Of a DNA stretch of 64,000 nucleotides, positions 42,388 to 51,554 are shown piece by piece. Position 1 is the first letter of the stretch, and each line of letters begins with the position of its first letter. Below the pieces are notes generated by a model. The model worked only from the letters and a program-made list of their open reading frames with translations. It searched no databases and had not been told where the DNA came from. This DNA comes from an uncultured Bradyrhizobium sp. Lineage in GTDB: Bacteria; Pseudomonadota; Alphaproteobacteria; Rhizobiales; Xanthobacteraceae. The position numbers were made by a program, and so were the translations under genes. The stretch is taken from contig NZ_CANSMR010000016.1 in NCBI RefSeq assembly GCF_947648125.1, forward strand, positions 124,001 through 188,000, in the 5' to 3' direction.

Positions 42388-43061
42388 GCGAACGGCGTCC
42401 CGCGGCGTCCACACCTGACGGCGTCGTCCTGCTGCATGGCATCAGCAGGACGGCGCGCTCGTTTCGCAGGATGGAGCTGGCGCTCAGGGATGCCGGTTTT
42501 ACCACGCTCAATCTCGACTATGACAGCCGGCGCAAAGGGCTCGATGCGCTGGCCGAAGACATCCACCCTTCGCTCGATCGATTCGCGCAGAGCCTCGACG
42601 GCTCCGTGCATTTCGTCTGCCATTCGATGGGCGGCCTGCTGGCCCGCGTCTACCTCGCACGACATCGCCCCGCGCGGCTCGGCCGCGTCGTGATGCTGGG
42701 CACGCCGAACGGCGGCAGCGAGATCGCCGACCGCCTGAAGCACCTCGCCGCCTATCGCGCCTTCTTCGGCCCGGCCGGCCAGCAGCTCGTCACCCGCCGC
42801 GATGCCGCGACCAGCGCGCTGCTGCCGGCGATCGACTATTGTGCCGGCATTGTCGCTGGCAACCGCTCGGTCTATCCGATCACGTCGATGGGACTGCCGC
42901 GGCCGCATGACGGCCGGGTGTCGGTTGCCAACACCAGGCTCGACGGCATGGCCGATCACATCGTGATCCGCACCTCGCATCCCTGGCTCGTGCGCAACCG
43001 GGATGCGATCGTGCAGACCATCGCATTCCTCCGCGATGGGCAATTCGCAAGGATGCGCTGA
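42384..43061 (+). CDS. Alpha/beta hydrolase, lipase-like
   Basis: 225 residues. GTG 42384 overlaps the preceding TGA by four bases. LLHGISRTARSFRRM is the oxyanion region and VCHSMGGLLARVYL holds the nucleophile. RVVMLGTPNGGSEIAD and a late NTRLDGMADHIVIRTSHPWL supply the rest. It resembles triacylglycerol lipase/PGAP1-like esterases. Its stop and the stop of the convergent chemoreceptor gene are adjacent (no gap). Confidence 0.9.
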   Translation: MSERRPAASTPDGVVLLHGISRTARSFRRMELALRDAGFTTLNLDYDSRRKGLDALAEDIHPSLDRFAQSLDGSVHFVCHSMGGLLARVYLARHRPARLGRVVMLGTPNGGSEIADRLKHLAAYRAFFGPAGQQLVTRRDAATSALLPAIDYCAGIVAGNRSVYPITSMGLPRPHDGRVSVANTRLDGMADHIVIRTSHPWLVRNRDAIVQTIAFLRDGQFARMR

Positions 43062-45107
43062 TCAGGCGGCCTTGATGCTGCCGATGAAGCTTTCGACCTG
43101 GCTGCGCATGCGTTCCGACTGGCGCGACAGCTCTTCCGAAGCGCCGAGCACCTCGCCGGCGGCCGCCCCGGATTCCTCCGCCGCCCCGGTGACCGCACCG
43201 ATATTGGCCGAGATATCGCCGGTCCCTTTTGCAGCGTGCTGGACATTGCGCGCGATCTCCTGGGTCGCCGCGCCCTGCTGCTCGACGGCGCTGGCGATCG
43301 ACGAGGCGATCTCGTTGATTTCGTCGATCGTGACGGTCATGCCGCGGATCGCGGTCACGACGTCGCCTGACGTCGCCTGGATGGCGCCGATCTGCGTCCG
43401 GATATCATCGGTCGCCTTGGCGGTCTGTTCGGCAAGCGTCTTCACCTCGGCGGCGACCACGGCAAAGCCACGGCCCGCGTCGCCGGCGCGCGCCGCCTCG
43501 ATCGTGGCATTGAGCGCCAGCAAATTGGTCTGGCTCGCGATCTCGCTGATCAGCTTGACGACATCGCCGATCTTCTCCGCGGCGGCGGAGAGCCCCTGCA
43601 CCGTCTCATTGGTGCGCCGCCCGTCGGCCGCCGCCCGCTGCGCGATCTGCGCCGACTGCGTCACCTGACGTCCGATCTCGCCGACCGAGCCCGATAATTC
43701 CTCGGTCGCGGCGGCCACCGTCTGCATGTTGCTGGACGCCGCCCGCGTCGCTTCGGCGACATTCACAGCCTGTTCGCTGGTCTTGCCGGCGCTCTTCGTC
43801 ATCAGCGCGGCCGTCGCTTCGAGCTGTGCCGATGCCAATATCACGGCCTCGATGACCGCACCGATGTCGTCGTGGAACCGGTTGGTGAGGTCGCCGACGC
43901 GCGCGGCGCGGGCAGCGCGCTGGTTGACGGCCTCGCTATCCCTCGCAGCAAGCTCGGCCGAGCGGATCATGCTTTCCTTGAAGAATTGCACCGTCCGCGC
44001 CATCACGCCGATCTCGTCGCCGCGATCGGTGGCGCCCACCTCGAGACCGAGATGTCCCTCCGCCAGCCCGGTCATGTTCGAGACCAGCGTGTTGATCGGC
44101 ATCGTGATGCTGCGCGCCATCGCCAGCACCGCAAGCGTCCCCGCGAGCAGTGCCAACAGCATGATGCCGGCGACAACACCGAGACTCACGGTCGCCTCTG
44201 CCTTCTTGTCGGCCATCAGGCGCGACAATTCAGCGGCAAGGCCGTCCTCAACCGTCTTGAGCATGTCGATCCGGACAGTCGCGGCGTCGAACCAGGACTT
44301 GCTGTCGAGCGACTTGAAGTCACCGGCGAGCCCGCCCTGCTCCACCGTCTTGCGCATGGCGTTGAAGGTATCAATGGCGCCGCCCGACATCGTGCGGGCG
44401 AACAGCTCACGTGCCTCACGCGATGCTGCCGCGCGGAACGCGCTGAAGAAGCTCTCCTGGGCGGCCGCGAGGCCCACCGCGCGGACATAGAGCTGCGGGT
44501 CGAAGCGGCCCGCCGCGATGCCGCCGGCGACGGTCGCGCGCTCCTGCCCGGCGCGCTCCTTGCCCTCGATCAAATTGGCGTAGGCGGCAATGGATTTCGA
44601 AATCTCGTCGTCGCTGCTGAGCTTCGCGATGCCAGTGATGACCGTCATCAGCCGGCCGATCGTATCGGTGAGATAGCCGACGGCCGCCGGCGGCGTGACC
44701 GCAAGCCCATCGATGTCGGCGCGGCGCTGGTCGAGCTGACCGAGACCGTCCTGGGCAGCTTGCGCGACGGCGGCGAGTTCCGCGGTTCCCGACTGCTTCA
44801 GCTCCGCGAGCGCAGACATGGCGACCGACCGCTCGGCTTCGGTGCGCTTGCGCTGCTCGCTGAGCTCGGTTCGCATCTGCGCGCCCTTGCTGCCGAGATA
44901 GGCCGACGACAGTCCGCGCTCGCGCTGCAACTCATGCACCAGCCGGCTGAGCTTTCCGACACCCTCGGCAATCGGCTGCATGCGGGCGATGTCAGAGCGA
45001 ACCGACCATTTCGTCGAGATGTCGTAGATCGCCAGCGCCGCGAACGCGATCAGCGGCAGCAAGGCGGAAAAAGCAATGCGATAAAGTATCCTGGTGTTCT
45101 TCAACAT
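43062..45107 (-). CDS. Methyl-accepting chemotaxis protein with NIT sensor
   Basis: 681 residues. TM1 (about 9-28), a nitrate/nitrite-sensing NIT domain whose signature LVHELQRERGLSSAYLGS is at 56-73, TM2 (about 307-332), HAMP (about 333-385), and the MCP hairpin with tip segment IASQTNLLALNATIEAARAGDAGRGFAVVAAEVKTLAEQT (about 523-562). No CheR pentapeptide is at the C-terminus. It should report nitrate, nitrite or a related anion to the chemotaxis kinase at the inner membrane. The ligand call is by domain. Confidence 0.93.
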   Translation of the reverse strand: MLKNTRILYRIAFSALLPLIAFAALAIYDISTKWSVRSDIARMQPIAEGVGKLSRLVHELQRERGLSSAYLGSKGAQMRTELSEQRKRTEAERSVAMSALAELKQSGTAELAAVAQAAQDGLGQLDQRRADIDGLAVTPPAAVGYLTDTIGRLMTVITGIAKLSSDDEISKSIAAYANLIEGKERAGQERATVAGGIAAGRFDPQLYVRAVGLAAAQESFFSAFRAAASREARELFARTMSGGAIDTFNAMRKTVEQGGLAGDFKSLDSKSWFDAATVRIDMLKTVEDGLAAELSRLMADKKAEATVSLGVVAGIMLLALLAGTLAVLAMARSITMPINTLVSNMTGLAEGHLGLEVGATDRGDEIGVMARTVQFFKESMIRSAELAARDSEAVNQRAARAARVGDLTNRFHDDIGAVIEAVILASAQLEATAALMTKSAGKTSEQAVNVAEATRAASSNMQTVAAATEELSGSVGEIGRQVTQSAQIAQRAAADGRRTNETVQGLSAAAEKIGDVVKLISEIASQTNLLALNATIEAARAGDAGRGFAVVAAEVKTLAEQTAKATDDIRTQIGAIQATSGDVVTAIRGMTVTIDEINEIASSIASAVEQQGAATQEIARNVQHAAKGTGDISANIGAVTGAAEESGAAAGEVLGASEELSRQSERMRSQVESFIGSIKAA

Positions 45108-45219
45108 GACTCAACCCCGGGTTGGATCATGCCTACATTCGATTGGTAAAAAAGCCCTGCGGCAGCGCCGCTGAAGTTTTGGGCAGGCGCTGCGCAGAAC
45201 AGGTGCAAAGAGCGTAGTT

Positions 45220-46194
45220 CTACCGAGTGATCAGCGCCACACGCCCGATCGCCTTGCGCTCAATCAGGAGCCGCATCGCCTTCGCGTAGTCCTCCAGCGG
45301 CAACCGGTGTGAGATGTTTGGCCGCACCCGGCCCGCCTCGGCCCATTCGCTCAGCGCCTTGAACCTGACCTCGCCGAGCGCAGGGTCCTTCCGCACCGCC
45401 TCGCCGGCGCGAACGCCGAGCACGCTCGCGCCCTTGATCATCAACAGATTGGTGCGGGCAAGACCAATGCCGCCGGTGAAGCCGACGACGAGAATGCGCG
45501 CGCCCCAGTTGATGCAGCGCATCGAGTTCTCGAACACCTCGCCGCCGACGGGATCGAACACCACATCGGCGCCGCGGCCGTCGGTGAGACGCTTCACGGC
45601 GTCGCGGAACGGCTCGCGCGCGTAGAGCACGAGATGATCCGCGCCACGTTCCTTGGCAATCGCAAGCTTCTCCTCGCTCGAGGCCGCCGCGATCACCGTA
45701 GCGCCGAGCAGCTTGCCGATCTCGACCGCAGCGAGCCCGACGCCGCCGCCGGCGCCATGCACCAGCAGCACCTCGCCCGGCTTGATCTGCCCGCGGTCGA
45801 TCAGCGCGTGATACGCGGTGCCGTGCGCGGCAAGGAAGGTCGCGCCTTCCGCATAGTCGAACGTCGACGGCACCGGCACGAGCTGCGACGGTGTCGCGAC
45901 GGTCTCGTCGCAATAGGCGCCGAAGCGCATCTTGACGATCACCTTGTCGCCGACGGCAACACCGGCGGCTCCACTGACCTCGACGACATCGCCGGCGGCT
46001 TCCGAGCCCGGCGTGAACGGCAGCGACGGCTTGAGCTGGTACTCGCCGGCGGCCATCAGGATGTCGGGGAAGTTGATCCCGGCGGCACGGATCGCAACGC
46101 GCACCTGCCCCGGCTGCAGCGGCACCGAGGCAAAATTCTCGAGATGAAGGCGCTCGGGCGGGCCGAGCTCGCGGCAGACGACGGCTTTCGGCAT
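45220..46194 (-). CDS. NADPH:quinone oxidoreductase (MDR)
   Basis: 324 residues. GINFPDILMAAGEYQLKP and TPGSEAAGDVVEV are typical. VHGAGGGVGLAAVEIGKLLGA is the nucleotide-binding loop, and no zinc cysteines are present, as in zeta-crystallin/QOR proteins. It reduces quinones or enones with NADPH. Its ATG shares one base with the stop of the preceding isomerase gene (TGATG), so the two are coupled. Confidence 0.93.
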   Translation of the reverse strand: MPKAVVCRELGPPERLHLENFASVPLQPGQVRVAIRAAGINFPDILMAAGEYQLKPSLPFTPGSEAAGDVVEVSGAAGVAVGDKVIVKMRFGAYCDETVATPSQLVPVPSTFDYAEGATFLAAHGTAYHALIDRGQIKPGEVLLVHGAGGGVGLAAVEIGKLLGATVIAAASSEEKLAIAKERGADHLVLYAREPFRDAVKRLTDGRGADVVFDPVGGEVFENSMRCINWGARILVVGFTGGIGLARTNLLMIKGASVLGVRAGEAVRKDPALGEVRFKALSEWAEAGRVRPNISHRLPLEDYAKAMRLLIERKAIGRVALITR

Positions 46195-46805
46195 CAGGCG
46201 GCTCGCGCCTTGAGACGGGCCAGCGCCTCGCGGATCAGCGGCAGCCGGTCGTTGCCGAAATACATGTCGGTCTTGTCGAGATAGATCGTGGGCGAGCCGA
46301 AGCCGCCGCGCGCCATCACCTCCTCGGTGTTGGCCTTGAGCTGGTCCTTGATCGCCTGGTCGCCGATACCGGCCAGGAATTGCGCCGGATCGATCCCGAG
46401 CTTGGTGCAGATCTCGGTCAGCACCGCATCCTGCGAGATGTCCTTGTCGTCACCCCAATAGGCCTCGAACACCGCGCGCGCGAACGGCACCATCTTCTCG
46501 TTGCCGAGAAGGATGCAGCCGCGCATCGCCTTGACGCTGTTTACCGGGAACACGGTCGGCGGCATCTTGATCGCGAGCCCAGCCGAGCGCGCCCAGTCGC
46601 CGAGATCCTTTTTCATGTAGCGCGCCTTCAGCGGCACCGGCTTCTCGCGCTGCGCGTAGACCGACGGATTGACGGTGTTGAAGATGCCGCCGACCAGGAT
46701 CGGCCGCCAGGTGATCGGCGCGTCGAACTCCTTCGCGAGCGGCTGGATGTTGTGCCAGGCGAGATAGGTCCACGGGCTGGAACAGTCGAAGAAGAATTCG
46801 ATCAT
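46194..46805 (-). CDS. DsbA-family 2-hydroxychromene-2-carboxylate isomerase-like protein
   Basis: 203 residues from ATG 46805. FFFDCSSPWTYLAWHNIQPLA is the kappa-GST/HCCA isomerase N-terminus with the CSSPW active-site serine region. GGFGSPTIYLDKTDMYFGNDRLP is the cis-Pro and C-terminal motif. Such proteins isomerise aromatic lactone-like intermediates with glutathione or act as disulfide reductases. It is coupled to the quinone reductase gene. Confidence 0.92.
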   Translation of the reverse strand: MIEFFFDCSSPWTYLAWHNIQPLAKEFDAPITWRPILVGGIFNTVNPSVYAQREKPVPLKARYMKKDLGDWARSAGLAIKMPPTVFPVNSVKAMRGCILLGNEKMVPFARAVFEAYWGDDKDISQDAVLTEICTKLGIDPAQFLAGIGDQAIKDQLKANTEEVMARGGFGSPTIYLDKTDMYFGNDRLPLIREALARLKARAA

Positions 46806-46842
46806 GGCGCTTCCCTTTGTCTTTTTCACATTCATTGTCGTC

Positions 46843-46896
46843 ATTCCGGAATGCGCCGCAAGGCGCAGAGTCCGCGACTGTGTCGCGCCACGGAAT
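46843..46896. repeat. Intergenic palindromic repeat
   Basis: ATTCCGGAATGCGCC ... CACGGAAT: outer ATTCCG/CGGAAT with inner TGCGCC-GCAA-GGCGCA and CGCGAC/GTCGCG stems. It belongs to the group of Bradyrhizobium repeats that begin GTCATTCCGG. It separates the isomerase and glutathione transferase genes. Confidence 0.6.
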
Positions 46897-46904
46897 AACG
46901 CGCA

Positions 46905-47609
46905 TCATTTCTTCTCGACCAGCTCCTTCGCACGTTGGCCGAACATGTTCTTGCGTGATTCCTCGTCGAACGGCTCCTTGACGAATTTTCCGATCGCAAG
47001 GCCCGCCTGCACCTGCGGGCGGGCGCGCAAGGTGGCGTACCAGCGCTTGATGTTCGGGTAGTCGTCGAGGGTGAAGCCCTGCGCCTTGTGGGTCATGGTC
47101 CAGGGGAAGCAGGCGATGTCGGCGATCGAATAATCGGCGCCGGCGATATAGGCGCCGGTGTTGCCGAGCTGGCGGTCGAGCACGCCATAGAGCCGCGCCG
47201 TCTCGTCGCGGTAGCGCTCGATCGCGTAGGGAATCTTCTCGGCCGCATAAAGCGCGAAATGGCCGTGCTGGCCGAGCATCGGCCCAAGGCCGCCCATTTG
47301 CCACATCACCCATTGGATGACGTTCGACCGCGCACGCAGCTCCCGCGACAGGAAACGGCCGGTCTTGTCGGCGAGATAGATCAGGATCGCACCGGTCTCG
47401 AACACCGAAAAGGGACCGCCGCCGTCGGCAGGCGCATGGTCGACAATCGCGGGGATGCGGTTGTTCGGGCTGATCGCCAGGAATTCGGGCCGGAACTGCT
47501 CGCCGGCGCGAATGTTCACCGGGATCACCTGATAGGGCAGCCCCAGCTCCTCCAGCATGATCGAGATCTTCCAGCCGTTCGGCGTCGGCGCGTAGTGCAG
47601 GTCGATCAT
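46905..47609 (-). CDS. Glutathione S-transferase (YfcG/Ure2-like)
   Basis: 234 residues from ATG 47609. The thioredoxin-like N-terminal domain begins YAPTPNGWKISIMLEELG, with SPNNRIPAIVDH before the glutathione cis-proline, then FSVFETGAILIYLADKTGRFL. The C-terminal helical domain is complete. YfcG-type enzymes act on disulfides using glutathione. It is divergent from the MetE-like gene (98 bp between starts). Confidence 0.92.
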   Translation of the reverse strand: MIDLHYAPTPNGWKISIMLEELGLPYQVIPVNIRAGEQFRPEFLAISPNNRIPAIVDHAPADGGGPFSVFETGAILIYLADKTGRFLSRELRARSNVIQWVMWQMGGLGPMLGQHGHFALYAAEKIPYAIERYRDETARLYGVLDRQLGNTGAYIAGADYSIADIACFPWTMTHKAQGFTLDDYPNIKRWYATLRARPQVQAGLAIGKFVKEPFDEESRKNMFGQRAKELVEKK

Positions 47610-47707
47610 CGGCGTCCGCTTCCCATCACAAAGACTTTTGTTGTTCTGTACCTCCACTCTAGGACATGGCACACAGGCGCTCAATCAGAACCCACCGGGA
47701 GGCACCC

Positions 47708-48730
47708 ATGCTGTTTCCAACCACGATCGCAGGCTCCCTGCCGAAGCCGGAATGGCTCGCCGAGCCGAACATGCTGTGGGCACCCTGGAAGTCGGAAGGC
47801 GCCGAGCTCGCCCGCGCCAAGCGCGACGCCACGGTGCTTGCGGTCAAGCTGCAGGAGGATGCCGGCGTCGACATCGTCACCGAAGGCGAGCAGGCGCGCC
47901 AGCACTTCGTGCACGGTTTTCTGGAGCGGATCGAGGGCATCGATTTCGCCCACAAGGTCGAGATGGGTATCCGCAAGGACCGCTATAAGGCAATGGTGCC
48001 GCAGGTGGTCGCGCCGCTGCAGCTCAAGGGTCGCGTCCATGAAAGCGAGGCGCGTGCGGCGCGCGCCCACACCAGGAATAGGCTCAAGTTCACCCTGCCC
48101 GGCCCGATGACGATCATCGACACCATCGCCGACAAGTATTACGGCGACCGCGTGAAGATGGCGTTCGCTTTCGCGGAGCTGTTGAACCAGGAAGCCAAGG
48201 CGTTGCAGGCCGACGGCGTCGACATGATCCAGTTCGACGAGCCCGCCTTCAACGTCTACATGGACGAGGTCCGCGACTGGGGCATCAAGGCGCTGGAGCG
48301 CGCCGCAGAGGGCCTCTCCTGCGCCACCGCCGTGCATATCTGCTACGGCTACGGCATCAAGGCCAACACCGACTGGAAGCAGACGCTCGGCGGCGAGTGG
48401 CGGCAATATGAAGAGACCTTCCCGGTCATCGACAAGAGCACGATCCAGCAGGTCGCGATCGAATGCCGTAATTCGAAGGTGCCGATCGAACTGCTCGCCG
48501 CGCTCCCCGGCAAGATCGTGCAGGCCGGCGTGATCGACGTCGCCAGCGACGAGATCGAGACCGCGGAGGATGTCGTCAAGGTGATCGAGGCCGTCGCAAA
48601 GCATGTCCCGAAGGGCAACATCATCGCGACCACCAATTGCGGTATGGCCCCGATGCGGCGAGACATCGCCGAGGCCAAGCTGATCGCGCTCGGCGCCGGC
48701 GCGAAACTGGCGCGGCAGCGGCTGGCCTGA
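47708..48730 (+). CDS. Cobalamin-independent methionine synthase C-terminal-like protein
   Basis: 340 residues from ATG 47708. LFPTTIAGSLPKPEWL, then DIVTEGEQARQHFVHGFL, then FTLPGPMTIIDTIADKYYG, VDMIQFDEPAFN, VHICYGYG and ATTNCGMAPMRRD are the UROD/MetE_C fold with zinc ligands (His and Cys in VHICYG, Cys in TNCG). It is half the length of full MetE, so it lacks the N-terminal domain. Such stand-alone forms often use other methyl donors or acceptors. Confidence 0.92.
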   Translation: MLFPTTIAGSLPKPEWLAEPNMLWAPWKSEGAELARAKRDATVLAVKLQEDAGVDIVTEGEQARQHFVHGFLERIEGIDFAHKVEMGIRKDRYKAMVPQVVAPLQLKGRVHESEARAARAHTRNRLKFTLPGPMTIIDTIADKYYGDRVKMAFAFAELLNQEAKALQADGVDMIQFDEPAFNVYMDEVRDWGIKALERAAEGLSCATAVHICYGYGIKANTDWKQTLGGEWRQYEETFPVIDKSTIQQVAIECRNSKVPIELLAALPGKIVQAGVIDVASDEIETAEDVVKVIEAVAKHVPKGNIIATTNCGMAPMRRDIAEAKLIALGAGAKLARQRLA

Positions 48731-48788
48731 CGGCAGCTTAGCACAACCGCAGGCAATGCCGGACACATTGGCTATTGCGCGCGGCCGC

Positions 48789-48831
48789 CGGATCAGCGTC
48801 GGCGAACGGGGCAAGCCGCTGCGCTGATCCG
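48789..48831 (+). terminator. Hairpin downstream of the MetE-like gene
   Basis: CGGATCAGCG (48789-48798) and CGCTGATCCG (48822-48831) are perfect inverted arms with a shorter CGGC/GCCG stem inside. It begins 59 bp after the stop. No T-run. Confidence 0.6.
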
Positions 48832-49028
48832 ACAGGCGCCCGCATTTTCGCACTCGACCGGAATATTCAGAGCGGGTCCAAAAGAATCTTCGTTCACTGT
48901 GGCACAATAGTGACTGCGCGACGCATCTATTTGTGGTTGCATCTCATCATTGCAATTTCTTTTTTGAGCAACGTACGGCCTGGTAAGCACGAAAACCACG
49001 CCGGAGCTGGTAGTTATTGGGGCGACAA

Positions 49029-49874
49029 ATGTTTTGGTCGAGAATGCCAACGTTGGCTTTATTGACTGCTTGTCTTGGGGGATGTGGCACGTATGTGCCT
49101 GAATTGCGCGAATGGCCGAACTATAGTCAGGCCGACACCCAGAATATGATTCAGGCGATCGTGCGCAGCGTACGCTGCGAATTGCGGAACGCCGTGACCA
49201 AAGTGGTAAACAACGACCTTGATGCGGCTCGGCAACGCCAAACCGGGAAAACCTACTCCAACTTCCTAGACAACTGGGGTGCGGAAGTTCTCCTTACTTT
49301 CACCATCGTCGAAAAAAGCACAACTAATCCCAATGTGCTGCTGACGCCTGCGTCTCCTGCCTCGTCGGTATTCACGCTCGCTGCCGGACTGGATCTTTCA
49401 GCGCAGGCAACGCGAATCGAGAAGATGAACCTCTTCTACACCGTACGGGAACTGTATCTTCCGAAAGGCGTGATCTGCGATGCGAGCGGAGAGCAGCGGT
49501 ACGATTCCTTTCTCATTCAGAACAATCTAAAGATCGCTGACCTCTTCTACGGCCGGATGGGTTCGGCCGTACTAGGGAATGCAAGCCTTCCTCAAGCTCA
49601 AGACAAGAACGTCTTATCGCACGAAATCTCGTTCCAGGTCGTTTCTAGTGGTGGAGTTAGTCCAACCTGGACCTTGACGAGGGCGGCGATCAATCCAACT
49701 GGCACGCTTCTCGGTGGAAGCCGTGATCGTACCCACGACCTTCTGATCACGTTCGGACCGCTTGATAAGCCTAGGGGTGGAAGGTCACTGATTGCCATAG
49801 CTGAACAAGCTCACTTTAGCTCGCAAATCGCCAGCGGTGTGAGCAATGGTTTCCGGTCGAGCTTGGCAAGGTGA
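49029..49874 (+). CDS. Orphan lipoprotein in a lower-GC patch
   Basis: 281 residues from ATG 49029 (MFWSRMPTLALL); an in-frame start at 49017 adds four. Lipobox LGGC (Cys18). The mature part begins GTYVPELREWPNYSQADTQNMI, then IVRSVRCELRNAVTKVV, then beta-rich segments and several Ser/Thr/Asn-rich stretches. It has no known domain. The base composition is visibly more AT-rich than the neighbours, and it is the first of two orphan genes. An arrival by transfer is likely. Confidence 0.75.
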   Translation: MFWSRMPTLALLTACLGGCGTYVPELREWPNYSQADTQNMIQAIVRSVRCELRNAVTKVVNNDLDAARQRQTGKTYSNFLDNWGAEVLLTFTIVEKSTTNPNVLLTPASPASSVFTLAAGLDLSAQATRIEKMNLFYTVRELYLPKGVICDASGEQRYDSFLIQNNLKIADLFYGRMGSAVLGNASLPQAQDKNVLSHEISFQVVSSGGVSPTWTLTRAAINPTGTLLGGSRDRTHDLLITFGPLDKPRGGRSLIAIAEQAHFSSQIASGVSNGFRSSLAR

Positions 49875-49912
49875 GTTAATTGAACGGACGTTTTCGAACT
49901 GGAGGGACCGAC

Positions 49913-50239
49913 ATGGCGAAGGGAACAAAAGGAAATAGAGCCACAGCAAAGAAAAAGACGGCAACAAAGGCCAAGGTTGCGGCGAGACCGACGTCGAAGA
50001 CTGCGTCGCAAGCGAGGCTTTCCGCTGCGACACTTGAGAAAGCGGTCGCAGATGAGCGAGTACATGGCCTCGTGTTCAGCACACTCGTTGCGAGAAGTCG
50101 TCAGTTCAATGCATCGCCTGTCTGCTATCGCGTATTCGACGACGGATCCGCACAGATATGCCGCCTCATGAGCGACGGAAGCTATGGCGAGTGCGAGACT
50201 TACTACCACCGACCGGTGCCCGGACCGCAATGTGGCTAG
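49913..50239 (+). CDS. Lys-rich small orphan protein in the same patch
   Basis: 108 residues from ATG 49913 (an upstream in-frame TTG at 49880 adds eleven). The first half is Lys/Ala/Thr-rich (MAKGTKGNRATAKKKTATKA type), then VADERVHGLVFSTLVARS, and a C-terminal half with four cysteines (SPVCYRVFDDGSAQICRL, YGECETYYH, QCG). A basic N-terminus and a Cys-containing compact end are all that can be said. It follows the lipoprotein gene by 38 bp. Confidence 0.6.
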   Translation: MAKGTKGNRATAKKKTATKAKVAARPTSKTASQARLSAATLEKAVADERVHGLVFSTLVARSRQFNASPVCYRVFDDGSAQICRLMSDGSYGECETYYHRPVPGPQCG

Positions 50240-50263
50240 AGATAGCTCGCGTCCGAGAGATCG

Positions 50264-50878
50264 TTAGCTTGCCGCGCTCGGATGCAGCACCGGGCGATAG
50301 CCGGCCTGGAAGGCACGGACGGTCGACGGCGGTGTCAGCAGCATGGCGGGAGCGGTCGCGTCGGCCCGCTCGTAGCCGGCGAACGACCAGCGCAAGGTCT
50401 TGCTACCGGCAATGAGATAACTTTCTGCTCCTGCCTGCACCATTGTCCCATCGGGCAACTGATCAATCGCCATCCGCAGCGGATGCAGCCGCTTCTTGCC
50501 GCGGTCCAGCCGCTCGGCATGCAGCACCGCATCCATCGCCTTGGCGCTGAGATCGCTCGTGCCGTTGCCCTCCTCCCAGGCGGCGCGAAACCGCTTGGCG
50601 TCGTCGCGGCGGCAGTAGAAGCAGGGCCGGTGCCCGGCTGCGAATGCGGTCGCTTCATCGAGGAAGAACAGCTCGGTCCAGCTCTGCCGGCTCATCACCT
50701 TGCGCCGCCGTCCCCTGAACTCGCAGACACAGGTGAGCCAGGCCGGGCTCGACCAGCGCTTGTTCAGCAGTGTGCGGGTCGCAGGATCGTGGATGATGCC
50801 GCGATTGCCGGTGAAGGTGCCGCGATGTTCTGACGCGACGATGTCGCCGGTGGGCGTGACGCGGTTTTGCAGGGGCAT
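50264..50878 (-). CDS. Conserved hypothetical protein with CxxC
   Basis: 204 residues. RGIIHDPATRTLLNKRWSSPAWLTCVCEFRGRRRKVM, then AGHRPCFYCRRDDAKRFRAAW with a zinc-knuckle-like CxxC, and a charged middle ERLDRGKKRLHPLRMAIDQLPDGTMV. No family is recognised with confidence. The CFYC plus WLTCVC could bind a metal. GC is back to the usual high level. Confidence 0.75.
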   Translation of the reverse strand: MPLQNRVTPTGDIVASEHRGTFTGNRGIIHDPATRTLLNKRWSSPAWLTCVCEFRGRRRKVMSRQSWTELFFLDEATAFAAGHRPCFYCRRDDAKRFRAAWEEGNGTSDLSAKAMDAVLHAERLDRGKKRLHPLRMAIDQLPDGTMVQAGAESYLIAGSKTLRWSFAGYERADATAPAMLLTPPSTVRAFQAGYRPVLHPSAAS

Positions 50879-50898
50879 GGCAAGCCTCTAGCCACTAT

Positions 50899-51014
50899 CG
50901 TCATTGCAAGGAGCTCGCGACAAAATTGCAAAGCAATTTTGCGCTGAAGCGACGAAGCAATCCATCGCACAGCATATGCGGAAATATGGATTGCTTCGCT
51001 GCGCTCGCAATGAT
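50899..51014. repeat. Long Bradyrhizobium repeat
   Basis: CGTCATTGC (50899-) to GCAATGATG. Nested perfect stems: AAAATTGC-AAA-GCAATTTT (50922-50940) and GAAGCAATCCAT/ATGGATTGCTTC (50954-50965, 50986-50997). It lies between the CxxC protein start and the gpt stop. Confidence 0.75.
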
Positions 51015-51020
51015 GGTCAA

Positions 51021-51548
51021 CTACGCCGCGCCGTCGCGGATCGGCGGCTGGAACGACAGCGCGGTGTCCCAGGGAAAGAAGATCCAGGTGTCCTGCGACA
51101 CCTCGGTGATGTAGGTGTCGACCAGCGGGCGGCCCTTCGGCTTGGCATAGACCGTTGCGAAATGCGCGTCCGGAAGCAGTTCGCGCACCAGCCTGCCGGT
51201 CTTGCCGGTATCGACGAGGTCGTCGACGATCAGAAGCCCCTTGCCGGTGCCGCCGCCGAGCTTGGCGGTCTGCTCCGAAATGCCCTTGAGCACCTTCAGG
51301 TCGCCCTGCTTGTCGTGGTCGTAGCTGGCGACGCAAACGGTATCGATCACCCGCAGGCCGAGCTCGCGCGCCACGATCGCCGCCGGCACCAGCCCGCCGC
51401 GGGTGATCGCGATCACCGCATGGAACGGGCCGACTTCGTTGAGCCGCCAGGTCAGCGCCCGGCAATCCCGGTGGAATTGATCCCACGAGACCGGGAACGG
51501 CCTGCCGGCTCGCTCCTGTGCACTCGGTTCAGAATTTCGCTCGACCAT
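51021..51548 (-). CDS. gpt: Xanthine phosphoribosyltransferase
   Basis: 175 residues. [24 protein letters not shown] is the nucleotide-entry part, [20 protein letters not shown] is the PRPP-binding loop, and [27 protein letters not shown] completes the XGPRT fold. It salvages xanthine and guanine to nucleotides. Its start lies six bases after the CinA-type gene stop, so they are one operon. Confidence 0.93.
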   Translation of the reverse strand: MVERNSEPSAQERAGRPFPVSWDQFHRDCRALTWRLNEVGPFHAVIAITRGGLVPAAIVARELGLRVIDTVCVASYDHDKQGDLKVLKGISEQTAKLGGGTGKGLLIVDDLVDTGKTGRLVRELLPDAHFATVYAKPKGRPLVDTYITEVSQDTWIFFPWDTALSFQPPIRDGAA

Positions 51549-51554
51549 GTCGCT

